From Natronolimnobius baerhuensis (GTDB lineage: Archaea > Halobacteriota > Halobacteria > Halobacteriales > Natrialbaceae): a DNA stretch of 64,000 nucleotides. Shown piece after piece: positions 1-9,498 of the stretch. The DNA lies in assembly GCF_002177135.1 (NCBI RefSeq), contig NZ_MWPH01000001.1:496001-560000 (forward strand). The letters run 5' to 3'. Both the position numbers and the translations under genes were made by a program. Each line of letters starts with the position of its first letter. The stretch's first letter is position 1. The notes under the pieces were generated by a model that did no database searches, was not told the origin of the DNA, and worked only from the letters and a program-made list of their open reading frames with translations.

Positions 1-2058
1 CGAGAGGCCGGTTTCAGAGGGATACGCGTTGAACTCGAGCCAGGCGTCTGCCGTCGCATCGTACGATTCGAAGCTTACCCGTTCCTGGGACGTCAACGCA
101 TCGTGGAACTGTTGTTGAATGCGGTCGGCGTCGCTCTCGGTATCCGACGATTCGTCGTAGACCTCACTGAGATGGCGACCACGCAGTTCGTCCGGCGAGC
201 GCTGTAACAGCGCCCCAGCTCGGTCGTTGACGTGGGTGAACCGACAGTCCTCATCAAGTGCGTAAAACGCATCCGAGATACGACCCAGAATCTCGCTCAG
301 TTCAGTCTCGAGTTCGCTCTTTCGGCGCTCGAGTTGCCGCTGGTGTGTTTTGAGTTTCGTGATGTCTTCGCCGACGGTAATCACGCGTTCGACGGCCCCC
401 TCGGCGTCGAAGATGGGCGCGGCGTTGACGATGAACCACGTCCGCTCGCCAGTTGCGTCCTCGGCTGCGATTTCGACGTCGATGACTGGCTCGCCGCGTG
501 CCAGTGCGCGAGCCGCCGGCGTGCGCTCAGGCGGGAGCGGGTCGCCGTCTGCATCGTACAGCGTCGGCGTCTCCTCACTGTTGACGGCCTGTTGTGTCGG
601 AAAGCCAGGCAGATCCGTGGCGTGTCGATTCGCCCGTACAATCTCGCCATCGGCGTCCGTCACGGCGATTGCGACTGGCGCAGTTCGGAGGAGTTTCTCC
701 ATCTGGCCGCGTTCGCGCTCGAGTTGGCGTTCGTTTTCGATGCGGTTAAACGTCGACTCGAGGCTCGAGGCGGCGATTTTGAGCAACGAGAGATCGCCGC
801 GGTCGAACGCACCCGGCTGTTCCGAGCCGGCGATGATGATGCCGTACTCACCGATTGGGAGGATAATCTCGCTTCGGATCCGTGTCTCGAGATTGTAGAC
901 GTCCGGATCAGATCTGACGTCATCGTAGATTTCCGGTGTTCCGCTTTCGTAGACGCGCCAGGCGATTCCCTCGCCGCGTTCGAACGTCGGCGGCTCGTCG
1001 AACAGTGCTTTCCCCGGCTCCGAGATTGCAATCGGAGACAGCGCCTGAGCGTCTGGGTCGTAGCGAAAGACACCGTTGACCTCGAGATCAAGGACGTCTC
1101 GCAGGCTGTGACAGGCGCGTTCGGCTGCATCCACCTCAGAAGTCGCCTCGAGCCAGTCGGTGACGGCCTCGTTGAGCCGGCGCAACTGGTAGGTCCGGCG
1201 ACGGCGGTCGGTCACGTCGTAGTAGAGTTCGATTCGCCCGCCCGCGTACGGGCCGGACTCAATCGGGTGGCTCCGGTGCTCGAGCCAGCGTGGCTCTCGG
1301 TCGTCACCGGGGAGGACCCGGCACTCGAACTGTTCGACGTAGGTGTTATCGTCGTAGGTCGCGGTGACAGTGTCTCGAAACGTCGAAAAGTCGGCGATCC
1401 GGTCCTCGAGTTGCGCTGCGATAACAGCGCGTTTGTCCCGGCCGATAACGGCTGACCGCTCGAGGCCGAAGTAGCGTTCTGCCGTCTCGTTGATCCAGGC
1501 GATGTCGACGTTCGAATCGAGCACGAAGACGCCGACATCGGCTTCCTCGAGAACGGACGAGAGGGGTGACTGGGCAATAGCCAGCGACTGGTCCGGCTGT
1601 TCGTCGGTGTGCGCTGATTCGACTGGATCGACGATGCCGACGAAATAGTTCGGGTCATCGTCGTCCGCAGCAGAAAAGCGTTTCAGCCGGATGGTACACG
1701 GAATCCGGTCTCCGTCAGCCGTCCGAACATCGATCGGAATCGGTTCCGTGTCGGTTGTGTCGTCGGCGAGAAAGTCAGACGGGAACTCGCTCGAGTGGGA
1801 AACTGTGGAGTCGCTGCCGGCTTCACCATCGCGTCGAGAGTCGAAGACGGCACTGACCGGTTCTCCCAGCAGGCGCTCACGAGCGTCGGTCGTCAACTCG
1901 AGAAAGGTCTCGTCGAGCGCGACCAGGCGGCCATCAGCACTGCATTGAACGACGCCGCCATCAACCAACTCGACGAGCGCTCGGTAGCCAGCGAGTCCAC
2001 CATGGTCCTCCCCGGCAGTCCAGAATGTCGAGTCGGTCGATTCTGCCCGTTCGCTCAT
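1..2058 (-). CDS. PAS/GAF multidomain sensor protein, C-terminus beyond the window
   Basis: The frame stays open from an ATG at 2058 to the left edge, giving 686 residues without a stop. I read PAS-like units at about residues 25-145 and 165-290, a GAF-like unit at about 310-430 and PAS units at about 450-570 and 576 to the edge. Recognisable pieces are WINETAERYFGLERSAVIGR in the second PAS, FERGEGIAWRVYESG and GIIIAGSEQPGAF in the GAF region, and FTHVNDRAGALLQRSPDELRG in the last PAS. No membrane segment is visible, so it should be a cytosolic redox, light or ligand sensor. In haloarchaea such arrays end either in a histidine kinase or in a Bat-type HTH output domain. That part lies outside, so kinase versus regulator is undecided. 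Confidence 0.85.
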   Translation of the reverse strand, partial: MSERAESTDSTFWTAGEDHGGLAGYRALVELVDGGVVQCSADGRLVALDETFLELTTDARERLLGEPVSAVFDSRRDGEAGSDSTVSHSSEFPSDFLADDTTDTEPIPIDVRTADGDRIPCTIRLKRFSAADDDDPNYFVGIVDPVESAHTDEQPDQSLAIAQSPLSSVLEEADVGVFVLDSNVDIAWINETAERYFGLERSAVIGRDKRAVIAAQLEDRIADFSTFRDTVTATYDDNTYVEQFECRVLPGDDREPRWLEHRSHPIESGPYAGGRIELYYDVTDRRRRTYQLRRLNEAVTDWLEATSEVDAAERACHSLRDVLDLEVNGVFRYDPDAQALSPIAISEPGKALFDEPPTFERGEGIAWRVYESGTPEIYDDVRSDPDVYNLETRIRSEIILPIGEYGIIIAGSEQPGAFDRGDLSLLKIAASSLESTFNRIENERQLERERGQMEKLLRTAPVAIAVTDADGEIVRANRHATDLPGFPTQQAVNSEETPTLYDADGDPLPPERTPAARALARGEPVIDVEIAAEDATGERTWFIVNAAPIFDAEGAVERVITVGEDITKLKTHQRQLERRKSELETELSEILGRISDAFYALDEDCRFTHVNDRAGALLQRSPDELRGRHLSEVYDESSDTESDADRIQQQFHDALTSQERVSFESYDATADAWLEFNAYPSETGLS

Positions 2059-2166
2059 TGCAGGGGAAACGGTGGTCGAACGCATAAGTCCCGCGTTCGC
2101 ACGTATCAGTGTTATTTTCGAGGGCAACGGAGAGAGAACACACTCACGCGCCGATTACGTCGCCGA

Positions 2167-2961
2167 CTATCTAGCGTGTCCGTCGTCGTGGCTCGTCACT
2201 CGAGGCTGTGGCATGAGTGCCTCGAGGGGTTGAGCATCGAGCCACTCGAGCAGCGCAACGAGTTGGTCTGTCGCGGCCTCGAACAGTTCCTCGCCGATTT
2301 CGGCCGTGGCCTCCGTTTGATCGCCGAAAACGCCGTTTTGACTGTTGTCAATCGTGTCGTAGAACGTCGTCGAGCCGTGGACGCGTTCAGCGTCGAAATC
2401 GAAGACGGCTCCGCCATCACGAGCCGCCTCGAGCCGATCCTCATGGACAAGTTCTTCAGCGATGTGCATGATCATCGCTGTCTCCTTGGGACCGCCGTGG
2501 GGACCGGGCGTCTCGAAGACTTCCTCGAGTAGGTCGGGAATCGACTCGTCCCACATCCACTCGAGGGCGTAGGCAGTCTCATCATCGTGGAGCCGTTTGC
2601 CAACCTCGCGGAGATGGGCGACGTTGCCGCCGTGGGCGTTGACGTAGACGATGCGGTCGATGCCGTGATAGGTAAGGTTCCGCGAGACGCTCTCGACGAA
2701 GTCGCGAAACACCGGCGGCTCGACCCACATCGTGCCGGGAAACTGTCGGTGGTGAGAACTGACGCCGATCCGGAGTGGCGGCGTACAGAGCACGTCAGTC
2801 CGGTCTGTGGCTGCTCGAGCCAGCGCTTCGGCGATCAGGTGATCAGTTCCTTCTGGAAGGTGCGGGCCGTGTTGTTCGGTCGAGCCAATTGGGATGACCG
2901 CAAGCGATTCGGTTTCGACGTACTCGGTCAAATCCGGCCACGCCTGCTCGGGAAGGTACAT
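2167..2961 (-). CDS. Creatininase-family amidohydrolase
   Basis: This 264-residue protein carries the metal-binding signature GSTEQHGPHLPEGTDH at residues 26-41, with Glu29, His31 and Asp40 as expected ligands. It also has YVNAHGGN and HGGPKETAMI, the other creatininase-family landmarks. The family hydrolyses cyclic amides or formamides. Archaeal members include ArfB, the formamide hydrolase of riboflavin and F420 synthesis, but the sequence alone does not say which substrate is used. I chose the ATG at 2961 because AGGGAGAG lies just upstream and because family members start near this MYLPEQAW segment; a frame extension reaches 3039. The gene is divergent from the NikR-like regulator and shares its 181-bp upstream region. 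Confidence 0.85.
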   Translation of the reverse strand: MYLPEQAWPDLTEYVETESLAVIPIGSTEQHGPHLPEGTDHLIAEALARAATDRTDVLCTPPLRIGVSSHHRQFPGTMWVEPPVFRDFVESVSRNLTYHGIDRIVYVNAHGGNVAHLREVGKRLHDDETAYALEWMWDESIPDLLEEVFETPGPHGGPKETAMIMHIAEELVHEDRLEAARDGGAVFDFDAERVHGSTTFYDTIDNSQNGVFGDQTEATAEIGEELFEAATDQLVALLEWLDAQPLEALMPQPRVTSHDDGHAR

Positions 2962-3112
2962 ACACTGTTCTCTCCCTGAACTCGCAAAACAGTCGGGGTC
3001 GCTGCTGGCTGGACCGACGAGGTGGAGTGGCCACTGCAAGTCAGTGTGTCATTCGTTGTAATTGCCACTATCGCGTGTTTACTGACGACAGCGAGTGCTG
3101 ACGATGATAAAC

Positions 3113-3119
3113 CTTAATA
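3113..3119 (+). promoter_or_regulatory. Candidate TATA element of the NikR-like gene
   Basis: CTTAATA is centred 27 nt before the ATG at 3143. This is the spacing expected of a haloarchaeal leaderless transcript. The surrounding 60 nt are AT-rich relative to flanking genes. Confidence 0.5.
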
Positions 3120-3142
3120 CTCAACGGCGGTCGAGTTATTAT

Positions 3143-3574
3143 ATGGCAGTTGTAAGCGTCTCGATGCCCGACGAACTTCTCGAGCGACTCGACCAGTTCG
3201 CCGACGAGCATGGCTACACCGGCCGTAGCGAAGTCGTCCGAGAGGCCTCTCGGAATCTCCTCGGCGAGTTCGAAGATACGCGACTCGAGGAGCGCGACCT
3301 CATGGGACTCGTCACGATTTTGTTCGACTACGAGACCACGAGCGTCGAAGAGCGGATGATGCACCTGCGTCACGAACACGAAAACCTCGTCGCCTCGAAC
3401 TTCCACAGCCACGTTGGCGACCACTACTGCATGGAACTGTTCGTCCTCGAGGGCGAACTCGAGGATATCTCGACGTTTGTCGGGAAAATCCGTGCAACAC
3501 AGGATGCGCTGACGGTTGATTACTCTGTGATTCCGGTCGATGATTTCGATCCGATTTCACAGGAACACTCCTGA
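3143..3574 (+). CDS. NikR-type metal-responsive transcription regulator
   Basis: The 143-residue protein has an N-terminal ribbon-helix-helix ([18 protein letters not shown], then [12 protein letters not shown]) and a C-terminal ACT-like metal-sensing domain. His77, His88, His90 and Cys96 reproduce the spacing of the high-affinity nickel site of E. coli NikR (His76, His87, His89, Cys95). It is therefore probably a nickel- or related-metal-dependent repressor. The start at 3143 puts the RHH strand at the very N-terminus, as in the family, and fits the TATA element 27 nt upstream. No nickel transporter is adjacent; the nearest possible target is the divergent creatininase gene. A paralogue lies at 26453-26896. 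Confidence 0.88.
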   Translation: MAVVSVSMPDELLERLDQFADEHGYTGRSEVVREASRNLLGEFEDTRLEERDLMGLVTILFDYETTSVEERMMHLRHEHENLVASNFHSHVGDHYCMELFVLEGELEDISTFVGKIRATQDALTVDYSVIPVDDFDPISQEHS

Positions 3575-3585
3575 TCGACGGACTG

Positions 3586-4083
3586 TTACGTGCGAACCGA
3601 CCAGCGACTCGCTGAGAGTGACTGGCTGTCGACAACGCGGCTGAGTCCCTGTCGAAGGAGGACGAGAACTGCAAGTAGGGCACCGATGAACACTGCGAAC
3701 ACCGGTGCGAGAAAGACACCGCCAATCCCGGCGGCGAGAATGTAGATACTGCCCACGACCAGCCAGAGTGTCGTGAGCGAAAGTACACCGAAGACAAGTG
3801 ACGTGAGGAGCGCAAGCGTCGTTGCGTCACCCGCACGCCGTCGATTTGTGTCGGTCACCAGTGACGAGCCGAGTCGATAGCCATGTGCCAGCACACCGAC
3901 CAGAACCCATAGCGCGAACACTCCTGGAGTCCCGATGACCACAACGGGGACGAGAAGTTCGCTGAGTGTCCATCCGATACGTCCCGAGGGCTGGACGAGA
4001 AACACCACCGCAATACTGACGACTCCTAGGGCCAGCGCCGCCTCGAGACCATCGAGAGTGAACGGAGAGGGCAGACGACTCAT
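3586..4083 (-). CDS. Hypothetical integral membrane protein
   Basis: The 165-residue product has four or five hydrophobic segments: about residues 14-32, 40-65, 90-110 and 113-145. The loop between the second and third (YRLGSSLVTDTNRRRAGDAT) is charged. I do not recognise the family. It converges with the NikR-like gene (11 bp apart) and is transcribed away from the GlmU-like gene, so it is probably monocistronic. Confidence 0.7.
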   Translation of the reverse strand: MSRLPSPFTLDGLEAALALGVVSIAVVFLVQPSGRIGWTLSELLVPVVVIGTPGVFALWVLVGVLAHGYRLGSSLVTDTNRRRAGDATTLALLTSLVFGVLSLTTLWLVVGSIYILAAGIGGVFLAPVFAVFIGALLAVLVLLRQGLSRVVDSQSLSASRWSVRT

Positions 4084-4307
4084 ACAGACAGCATGTCGGA
4101 CGCTGGCAATAACCGTTCGGCTAGGTCAAGAATCATTGTACCTGTCCGCTCGAGCACTCGGGGCAGCCCCAGTGCTGGCAACGCAGCGCAGTCCCCGCCA
4201 AAACAGACCCGTAATAATGCAAACTATTCTGAGTGGAATTTTCTCGAGACATATCGAAATTCCGTTGAACCAGTGGTTCTAAGGGTTTGTCACCTCTCAA
4301 TTCGTAT

Positions 4308-5495
4308 ATGGATTCGATCTCTGCTGTCGTTCTTGCGGGAGGCGAGGGGTCTCGCCTTCGCCCGCTCACGCACTATCGGCCAAAGCCGCTGTTACCGGCT
4401 GCAACGACGCCGATCCTCGAGCACGTCTTTGATCAGTTGATCGAGGCGGGCGTGACGGACATCACCGTTGTCGTCGGCTACAAACGCCAACGCGTGCAGT
4501 CACACTTCGGGTCGACCTACCGCAACATTCCGCTGACCTACGTCACACAGGACCACCAGTTCGGCAGCGGCCACGCCCTGCTGGCTGCGGATGGAACCGT
4601 TGAGGGACCGATGCTCGTCGTCAACGGCGACCAGTTCGTCGAGAGTGCGATCATCGAAGACGTCCTCGAGGCCCACGACGGCGACAATGCGGTCGCGACA
4701 CTCGGCGTCCTCAACCGGATGGACCTCGACCCCTACGGCGGCGTCGTCCTCGAGGACGAGACGGTTACCGCAGTCGTCGAAAACCCGGACGACGACCGGA
4801 GCTATCGACTCAACGCGGGCGTCTACGTCTTCGAATCCGAGATTTTCGAGGCGATTCGCGACGCCGAGTCTCGAGCGGGCGAACAGTCGTTGACCGACGG
4901 CATCGCCGAACTCCTCGACCACGGCGAACCCGTGCGAGGAACGGTTTCAGACGGTGTGTGGGTCGATGCGACCTACCCGTGGGATCTGCTCGACGTCTCC
5001 TTCGAACTGCTCGAGAGCGGTGTCGTCGACGAGAAGCGAGCCGCGCCGGTCGCTGAGACGGCAACGGTTCACGAGTCGGCCGTGATTCGCGATCCGGTTG
5101 TTATCGCCCCCGACTGCGAGGTTGGGGCGGGTGCCGTCGTCGGGCCGTTTACCTGTCTCGGCGAGAATGCGACCGTCGGCTCGAACGCGGTCGTCGAACG
5201 AAGCGTGATCGACTCGGATACGCGAATCGGTGCCAACGCGACGGTTATCGACTGCGTGACCGGCGTTGGCGTCACGATTGGCAACGGCACGGCGATTCCG
5301 GGCGGCCCCGGCGACGTTCGCGTTGGCGACCGCATCTTCGAGGGTGAGCGACTGTGTGCGCTGCTCGGTGATCGTGTCATGGACCGAGGTGGAAGCACGT
5401 ACGTGCCAGGGGCCGTCATCGGCCCGGATGTCTCCGTCGAAGCCGGAGCCACCGTCCACGGAACCATCGCCGAAGACACAGAGGTTCGATCCTAA
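4308..5495 (+). CDS. GlmU-like sugar-1-phosphate nucleotidyltransferase/acyltransferase
   Basis: The N-terminal half (residues 1-230) is a nucleotidyltransferase Rossmann domain with the signature LAGGEGSRLRPLTHYRPKPL starting at residue 9 and VVNGDQFV as the metal/sugar region. The C-terminal part, from about residue 250, is a left-handed beta-helix of hexapeptide repeats (for example AVIRDPVVIAPDCEVGAGAV), as in acetyltransferases. This two-domain form is the archaeal GlmU-like arrangement that makes UDP-N-acetylglucosamine or a related nucleotide sugar from glucosamine-1-phosphate. The stop TAA at 5493-5495 overlaps the glmS ATG by one base, so the two are co-translated. A frame extension to 4287 is unlikely because the family starts at MDSISAVVLAGG. 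Confidence 0.88.
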   Translation: MDSISAVVLAGGEGSRLRPLTHYRPKPLLPAATTPILEHVFDQLIEAGVTDITVVVGYKRQRVQSHFGSTYRNIPLTYVTQDHQFGSGHALLAADGTVEGPMLVVNGDQFVESAIIEDVLEAHDGDNAVATLGVLNRMDLDPYGGVVLEDETVTAVVENPDDDRSYRLNAGVYVFESEIFEAIRDAESRAGEQSLTDGIAELLDHGEPVRGTVSDGVWVDATYPWDLLDVSFELLESGVVDEKRAAPVAETATVHESAVIRDPVVIAPDCEVGAGAVVGPFTCLGENATVGSNAVVERSVIDSDTRIGANATVIDCVTGVGVTIGNGTAIPGGPGDVRVGDRIFEGERLCALLGDRVMDRGGSTYVPGAVIGPDVSVEAGATVHGTIAEDTEVRS

Positions 5496-7282
5496 TGTGT
5501 GGAATTATCGGCTACACCGGCTCTGAGAACGACGTTCTCGAGGTGCTCATGTCGGGGCTGTCGAACCTCGAGTACCGGGGCTACGACTCTGCAGGCGTCG
5601 CGATTGCCAACGACTCGCTCTCGGTCGAAAAACGCGAAGGCGAGGTCTCGGCACTCGAGGATGCACTGCCCGAAACGGGCATCGACGGACTCGCGGGAAT
5701 CGGCCACACGCGCTGGAGTACCCACGGGCCACCCTCAGACGAAAACGCCCATCCCCACACTGATTGTACAGATCAGGTTGCGGTCGTTCACAACGGCATT
5801 ATCGAGAACTACCAGGACATTCGGACGACACTTGAGGACGACGGCCACACGTTTCAGAGCGAGACGGACACCGAGGTCATTCCGCATCTCATCGAGGATG
5901 CACTCGCAGACGGAGCCAACCCCGAACAGGCGTTTCGAGAGGCAGTCAGCCGCCTCGAGGGTAGTTACGCCGTCGCAGCCGTGTTTCAGGACTCAGAGAC
6001 GATCTATGCGGCTCGCCATGAGTCGCCACTGGTGCTTGGACTCGGCGACGACGGCCACTATCTAGGCAGCGACGTCCCCGCATTTCTCGAGTATACGGAT
6101 CGCGTCATCTACCTCGAGGACGGGCAGTTCGCTCGCATGACGCCGGACGAAATCGTCGTCACGGATCGCGAGGGAGCGGTCGTCGAGATGGCAGTCGACA
6201 CCGTCGCGTGGGATCCCGAAGACGCCGGCAAGTCGGGGTATGACCACTACATGCTCAAAGAGATCAACGAGCAGCCACTGGCGCTTCGCCAGTGTCTCCG
6301 CGAGCGCGTCTCCGAACTCGAGCGGACGATTACCGTCGATGAACTCGCCGACCTCGAGCGGCGGGGACCGGTCCAGTTCGTCGCCTGCGGAACCTCCTAT
6401 CACGCGGCGCTGTATGGCGCGCGATTACTTCGCGAGCAGGGCATTCCGGCCCAGTGTTTCCTCGCGAGCGAGTACGACGCGCGCTCGATTCCGATTACCG
6501 ACGAGACGCTCGTCGTCGGCGTCACCCAAAGCGGCGAGACGGCAGATACGATGTCGGCACTGCGTGGAGCGAACCAAGCCGGCGCGACCACGCTCGCGCT
6601 GACCAACGTCGTCGGCAGTTCGGCCGCCCGCGAGTGCAACTATGTCATGTACATCCGTGCCGGCCCGGAGATCGGCGTCGCCGCGACCAAAACGTTCGTG
6701 AGCCAGCAAGCCGCCCTCGCGATGCTCTCGGGCGTCCTCTCCGAGACGCACTCGTCCGAACTCATCAGGCGACTCCGCCGACTCCCTGACCAGCTCCAGC
6801 AGGTGTTAGACGAGTCGGCAGTGCGTGAGATTGCGAGTACGTATGTCGACGCCGACGCGTACTTCTTCATCGGCCGGGGCTACAACGCGCCCGTCGCGCT
6901 CGAGGGCGCGCTCAAGATGAAAGAGATCACGTACAAACACGCGGAGGGCTTTGCCGCCGGCGAGTTGAAACACGGGCCGCTGGCGCTCGTGACCGAGGAG
7001 ACGCCCGTATTCGCGCTGATCACGGGGCCGAACGCAGCCAAGACGCTCGGCAACGTCAAAGAGGTCGAAGCCCGCGGCGCGCCAGTGATCGCCGTCACCG
7101 ACCAGCCGGAACTGGTCGAGCAGTACGCGACGCACGTTCTCGAGGTGCCAGCGGCCGGCCGCCGACTGACGCCGATTCTCGCGAACGTCCAGTTGCAGTT
7201 GCTTTCCTACTGGGTTGCAAACGAACTGGGACGCTCAATCGACAAGCCGCGCAATCTGGCAAAGAGTGTGACCGTCGAGTGA
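5495..7282 (+). CDS. glmS: Glutamine-fructose-6-phosphate aminotransferase (isomerizing)
   Basis: This is a full-length 595-residue GlmS. Cys2 of MCGIIGYTG is the glutaminase nucleophile, and NLEYRGYDSAGVA and GHTRWSTHG follow in the class II glutamine amidotransferase domain (residues 2-220). Two SIS sugar-binding domains follow: FVACGTSYHAALYGARLL near residue 293 and FIGRGYNAPVALEGALKMKE near 455. The C-terminal tail KPRNLAKSVTVE is the conserved end that closes the active site. It makes glucosamine-6-phosphate from fructose-6-phosphate and glutamine. Overlap with the upstream GlmU-like gene gives a compact pathway operon; the missing mutase step is at 43638-45050. Confidence 0.97.
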   Translation: MCGIIGYTGSENDVLEVLMSGLSNLEYRGYDSAGVAIANDSLSVEKREGEVSALEDALPETGIDGLAGIGHTRWSTHGPPSDENAHPHTDCTDQVAVVHNGIIENYQDIRTTLEDDGHTFQSETDTEVIPHLIEDALADGANPEQAFREAVSRLEGSYAVAAVFQDSETIYAARHESPLVLGLGDDGHYLGSDVPAFLEYTDRVIYLEDGQFARMTPDEIVVTDREGAVVEMAVDTVAWDPEDAGKSGYDHYMLKEINEQPLALRQCLRERVSELERTITVDELADLERRGPVQFVACGTSYHAALYGARLLREQGIPAQCFLASEYDARSIPITDETLVVGVTQSGETADTMSALRGANQAGATTLALTNVVGSSAARECNYVMYIRAGPEIGVAATKTFVSQQAALAMLSGVLSETHSSELIRRLRRLPDQLQQVLDESAVREIASTYVDADAYFFIGRGYNAPVALEGALKMKEITYKHAEGFAAGELKHGPLALVTEETPVFALITGPNAAKTLGNVKEVEARGAPVIAVTDQPELVEQYATHVLEVPAAGRRLTPILANVQLQLLSYWVANELGRSIDKPRNLAKSVTVE

Positions 7283-7319
7283 GACGGTCGGCAGAGTGAG
7301 TTTTCAGCTGAGAAGCGTA

Positions 7320-7426
7320 CTCAGAGGAATTCTCGTAGCGATTCATAGATTCCCATACTGAAACCGATTCACGGCCCCGTCACGTCCCGGTAGACACAGC
7401 CGGCTGGCGACGAGAACCCCTCTCAG
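7320..7426 (+). repeat. 107-bp inverted repeat, left copy
   Basis: This stretch is the reverse complement of 9499-9605 with five mismatches in 107 positions, all single-base changes and no gaps. It starts 38 bp after the glmS stop, and its right end covers the stop codon of the MFS gene. The two copies flank a 2,072-bp segment holding that transporter and a sugar nucleotidyltransferase. Neither copy codes for a recognisable protein. Confidence 0.95.
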
Positions 7427-8607
7427 ATCCGCGTCCCGAGTGCGACCAGCCAGAAGCCAACGGCGACGACGACGACGGTCAGCGCCAGCGCAACGGTGTA
7501 ACTGCCGGTGTAGGCGACGCTCCCGGTTCCAAGCGGCGGCATCGCCAGTGCACCCAGCCCACCAGCGACGTTGAAAATCCCGATGATCGCCGTATCCCGC
7601 TTCGGATCGAAAATCTCCATCAACACCGGAATGTACAGCGTGGCACTCCCGCCCAGTCCGAGGCCAATGATGATAATCGCTACCCCAAGGGCCAGCCAAC
7701 CGGGCAAAAACAGCACGCAGACGCCGATTCCCGCACAGGCGAGCGACGCCAGAAACGCCCGCCTCGAGCCGACGATATCTGCGACGTAGCCGCCACCGAT
7801 TCGGGAGATGATGCTGACGCCGCCGATGAGTCCGAACGCGACGGATGCGGCCGCTTCGGTCATCCCGCGCGCTGCGAAGTAGTCGATGGCGTAGGCGGCG
7901 AGCAACTGGTACCACGCGAACGCCAGACTCATCCCAACGAACAGCAACTGGAAGGTTCGGCTGCCGGCGAGTCCGCGGACCCACTCGAGGACGCCGAGGA
8001 ACGACTCTGACGTCTGGTCGGCCCATCGCGGGCGTCGACAGACGAGGCCGGCGAGGGCGAACGCAGCGGCGGTTATCCCCATGACGACGAGAAAGCCCTG
8101 CCGCACGCCGACGGTCTCGATTGCGCGCTGCCAGATCGGTGGCAAGACGGTCAGTCCCAGGCCGTTGCCGACGAATATCAGGCCGGTTGCGACGCCGCGG
8201 CGCTCGTCGAACCAGCGCGGAACGACCGAGGCAAGCAAGACGAAGACGGTCCCCAGTGCAAGCCCGAGCACGGCGAACACGGCGACGAGTCCGAGATACG
8301 ACTCCGTGACGTAGAGTGCGGGCGCGATGGCGGCGGTCGCCCCCGCACACGCGAGAAGAACGGCGCGAGCGGCGACTCGTGTCGAGGCGATGCCGATCAG
8401 GCCCGAGCCGATGAAAAAGGCAAACAGCATCACCGAGAAAACGGTCGACATCGCAACCGGCGAAATGCCGAACGCCTCGCTAAATGGCTGGTGAAACACG
8501 CCGTAGGAAAGCGGCGTGCCGAACGTAAACACCATCGCGATGGAACCGACGATGGCAACCAGCCAACTGCGCCGACTATCCGGTTGCTCTCTGGAGGACG
8601 AAGACAC
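7423..8607 (-). CDS. MFS transporter (monocarboxylate/oxalate-formate type)
   Basis: The 394-residue protein has about twelve hydrophobic segments in two halves separated by a basic/acidic loop (RRPRWADQTSESFLG, near residue 200). Features of the major facilitator superfamily include VPRWFDERRGVATGLIFVGNG between helices 4 and 5 and GYVADIVGSRRAFL after helix 8. The pattern resembles the OFA/monocarboxylate branch, so the substrate may be a small organic acid, but this is inference. It lies 79 bp downstream of the nucleotidyltransferase on the same strand and may be cotranscribed. Its stop codon lies inside the left inverted repeat. Confidence 0.85.
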   Translation of the reverse strand: MSSSSREQPDSRRSWLVAIVGSIAMVFTFGTPLSYGVFHQPFSEAFGISPVAMSTVFSVMLFAFFIGSGLIGIASTRVAARAVLLACAGATAAIAPALYVTESYLGLVAVFAVLGLALGTVFVLLASVVPRWFDERRGVATGLIFVGNGLGLTVLPPIWQRAIETVGVRQGFLVVMGITAAAFALAGLVCRRPRWADQTSESFLGVLEWVRGLAGSRTFQLLFVGMSLAFAWYQLLAAYAIDYFAARGMTEAAASVAFGLIGGVSIISRIGGGYVADIVGSRRAFLASLACAGIGVCVLFLPGWLALGVAIIIIGLGLGGSATLYIPVLMEIFDPKRDTAIIGIFNVAGGLGALAMPPLGTGSVAYTGSYTVALALTVVVVAVGFWLVALGTRI

Positions 8608-8686
8608 GACTGCTCGTTTGGGTTCAGTCGGCGAAAACGTTCGGATACGAGACTGTCTCGCCGGTTACAGTGCCAGTGCGTGTCAG

Positions 8687-9436
8687 TCAGGACGAGGTCT
8701 GCTCGAGGTCGGGATCGCCGTCCACACCATCCTGAATCCGGGTTTCGGCTTCCTCGCGGTCTTCGGGATAGCCAACGTCGATTCGCCAGCCCTCGAGGCC
8801 GATGGCGTCGATGGTGCGCCCGGACTGGATCAGCAGGTCGATGGCTTCGCTGATCTCGTACTCGCCGCGATTGGAGGGCTGGACGAGGTGACAGGCGTGG
8901 AAGATCGCGGGCGTAAATGTATAGAAGCCGGTCATGACGAGGTTCGACGGCGGCTCGTCGGGTTTCTCGACGACATCGGTGATCTCGCCGTACTTGTTCG
9001 TATCGCAGACGCCGTATCTCGAGGCTTCCTCCCAGGGGACCTCTTCGACGAGGAAGGCGGCGTCCGCGCGGTCCTCGCGCTGGCGGCGCACGACATCCTC
9101 GAGGTTGGCCTCGAAGATGTTGTCGCCCAGAATCAGCATGAAGTCATCCTCGACGTGCTCCTCGACGGTCAACAGGGCGTGAGCGAGGCCCTGCTGTTCG
9201 CGCTGGTGGGCGTAGGTGATGGGGACGTCACGGTATTCATCGCCGTAGTGGTCGATAATCCGCTCTTTGAGATAGCCAACGACGACGATTAGCTCGGTCG
9301 CACCGAGTTCGACGAGTTGATCGAAACAGTGAGTGAGAATTGGCTCTCCGTCGACCTCGACCATCCCCTTTGGCTTGTCATCGGTCAGCGGCCGCAGACG
9401 CGTCCCCTTGCCGGCGGCAAGAACGACAGCTTGCAT
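8687..9436 (-). CDS. Glucose-1-phosphate nucleotidyltransferase (UTP or dTTP type)
   Basis: The 249-residue single-domain enzyme begins MQAVVLAAGKGTRLRPLT and continues with KPKGMVEVDGEPIL, the nucleotide-binding signature of sugar nucleotidyltransferases. LILGDNIF holds the metal-binding Asp, VVEKPDEPPS is the sugar-phosphate loop, and GEYEISEAI and WRIDVGYPED complete the family pattern. The size and end are close to haloarchaeal AglF-type uridylyltransferases that feed protein N-glycosylation, though dTDP-glucose synthase function cannot be excluded. There is no C-terminal hexapeptide domain, unlike the paralogue at 4308. A possible TATA (AAGATACTT) lies between the start codon and the right inverted repeat. 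Confidence 0.88.
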   Translation of the reverse strand: MQAVVLAAGKGTRLRPLTDDKPKGMVEVDGEPILTHCFDQLVELGATELIVVVGYLKERIIDHYGDEYRDVPITYAHQREQQGLAHALLTVEEHVEDDFMLILGDNIFEANLEDVVRRQREDRADAAFLVEEVPWEEASRYGVCDTNKYGEITDVVEKPDEPPSNLVMTGFYTFTPAIFHACHLVQPSNRGEYEISEAIDLLIQSGRTIDAIGLEGWRIDVGYPEDREEAETRIQDGVDGDPDLEQTSS

Positions 9437-9498
9437 GCCCAGAATATCCCAAATGCGCAGACAAGTATCTTCTGATTGGGAGGATCCAAAGACGGTGA

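Noticed and set aside
232-1455. Plus-strand frame of 407 codons
   Set aside because: Antisense to the PAS/GAF sensor, whose PAS and GAF motifs read cleanly on the minus strand.
7427-9498. Composite transposon between the inverted repeats
   Set aside because: No transposase, integrase or target duplication was seen, and the enclosed genes have normal host composition; an inversion-prone segment is the better reading.
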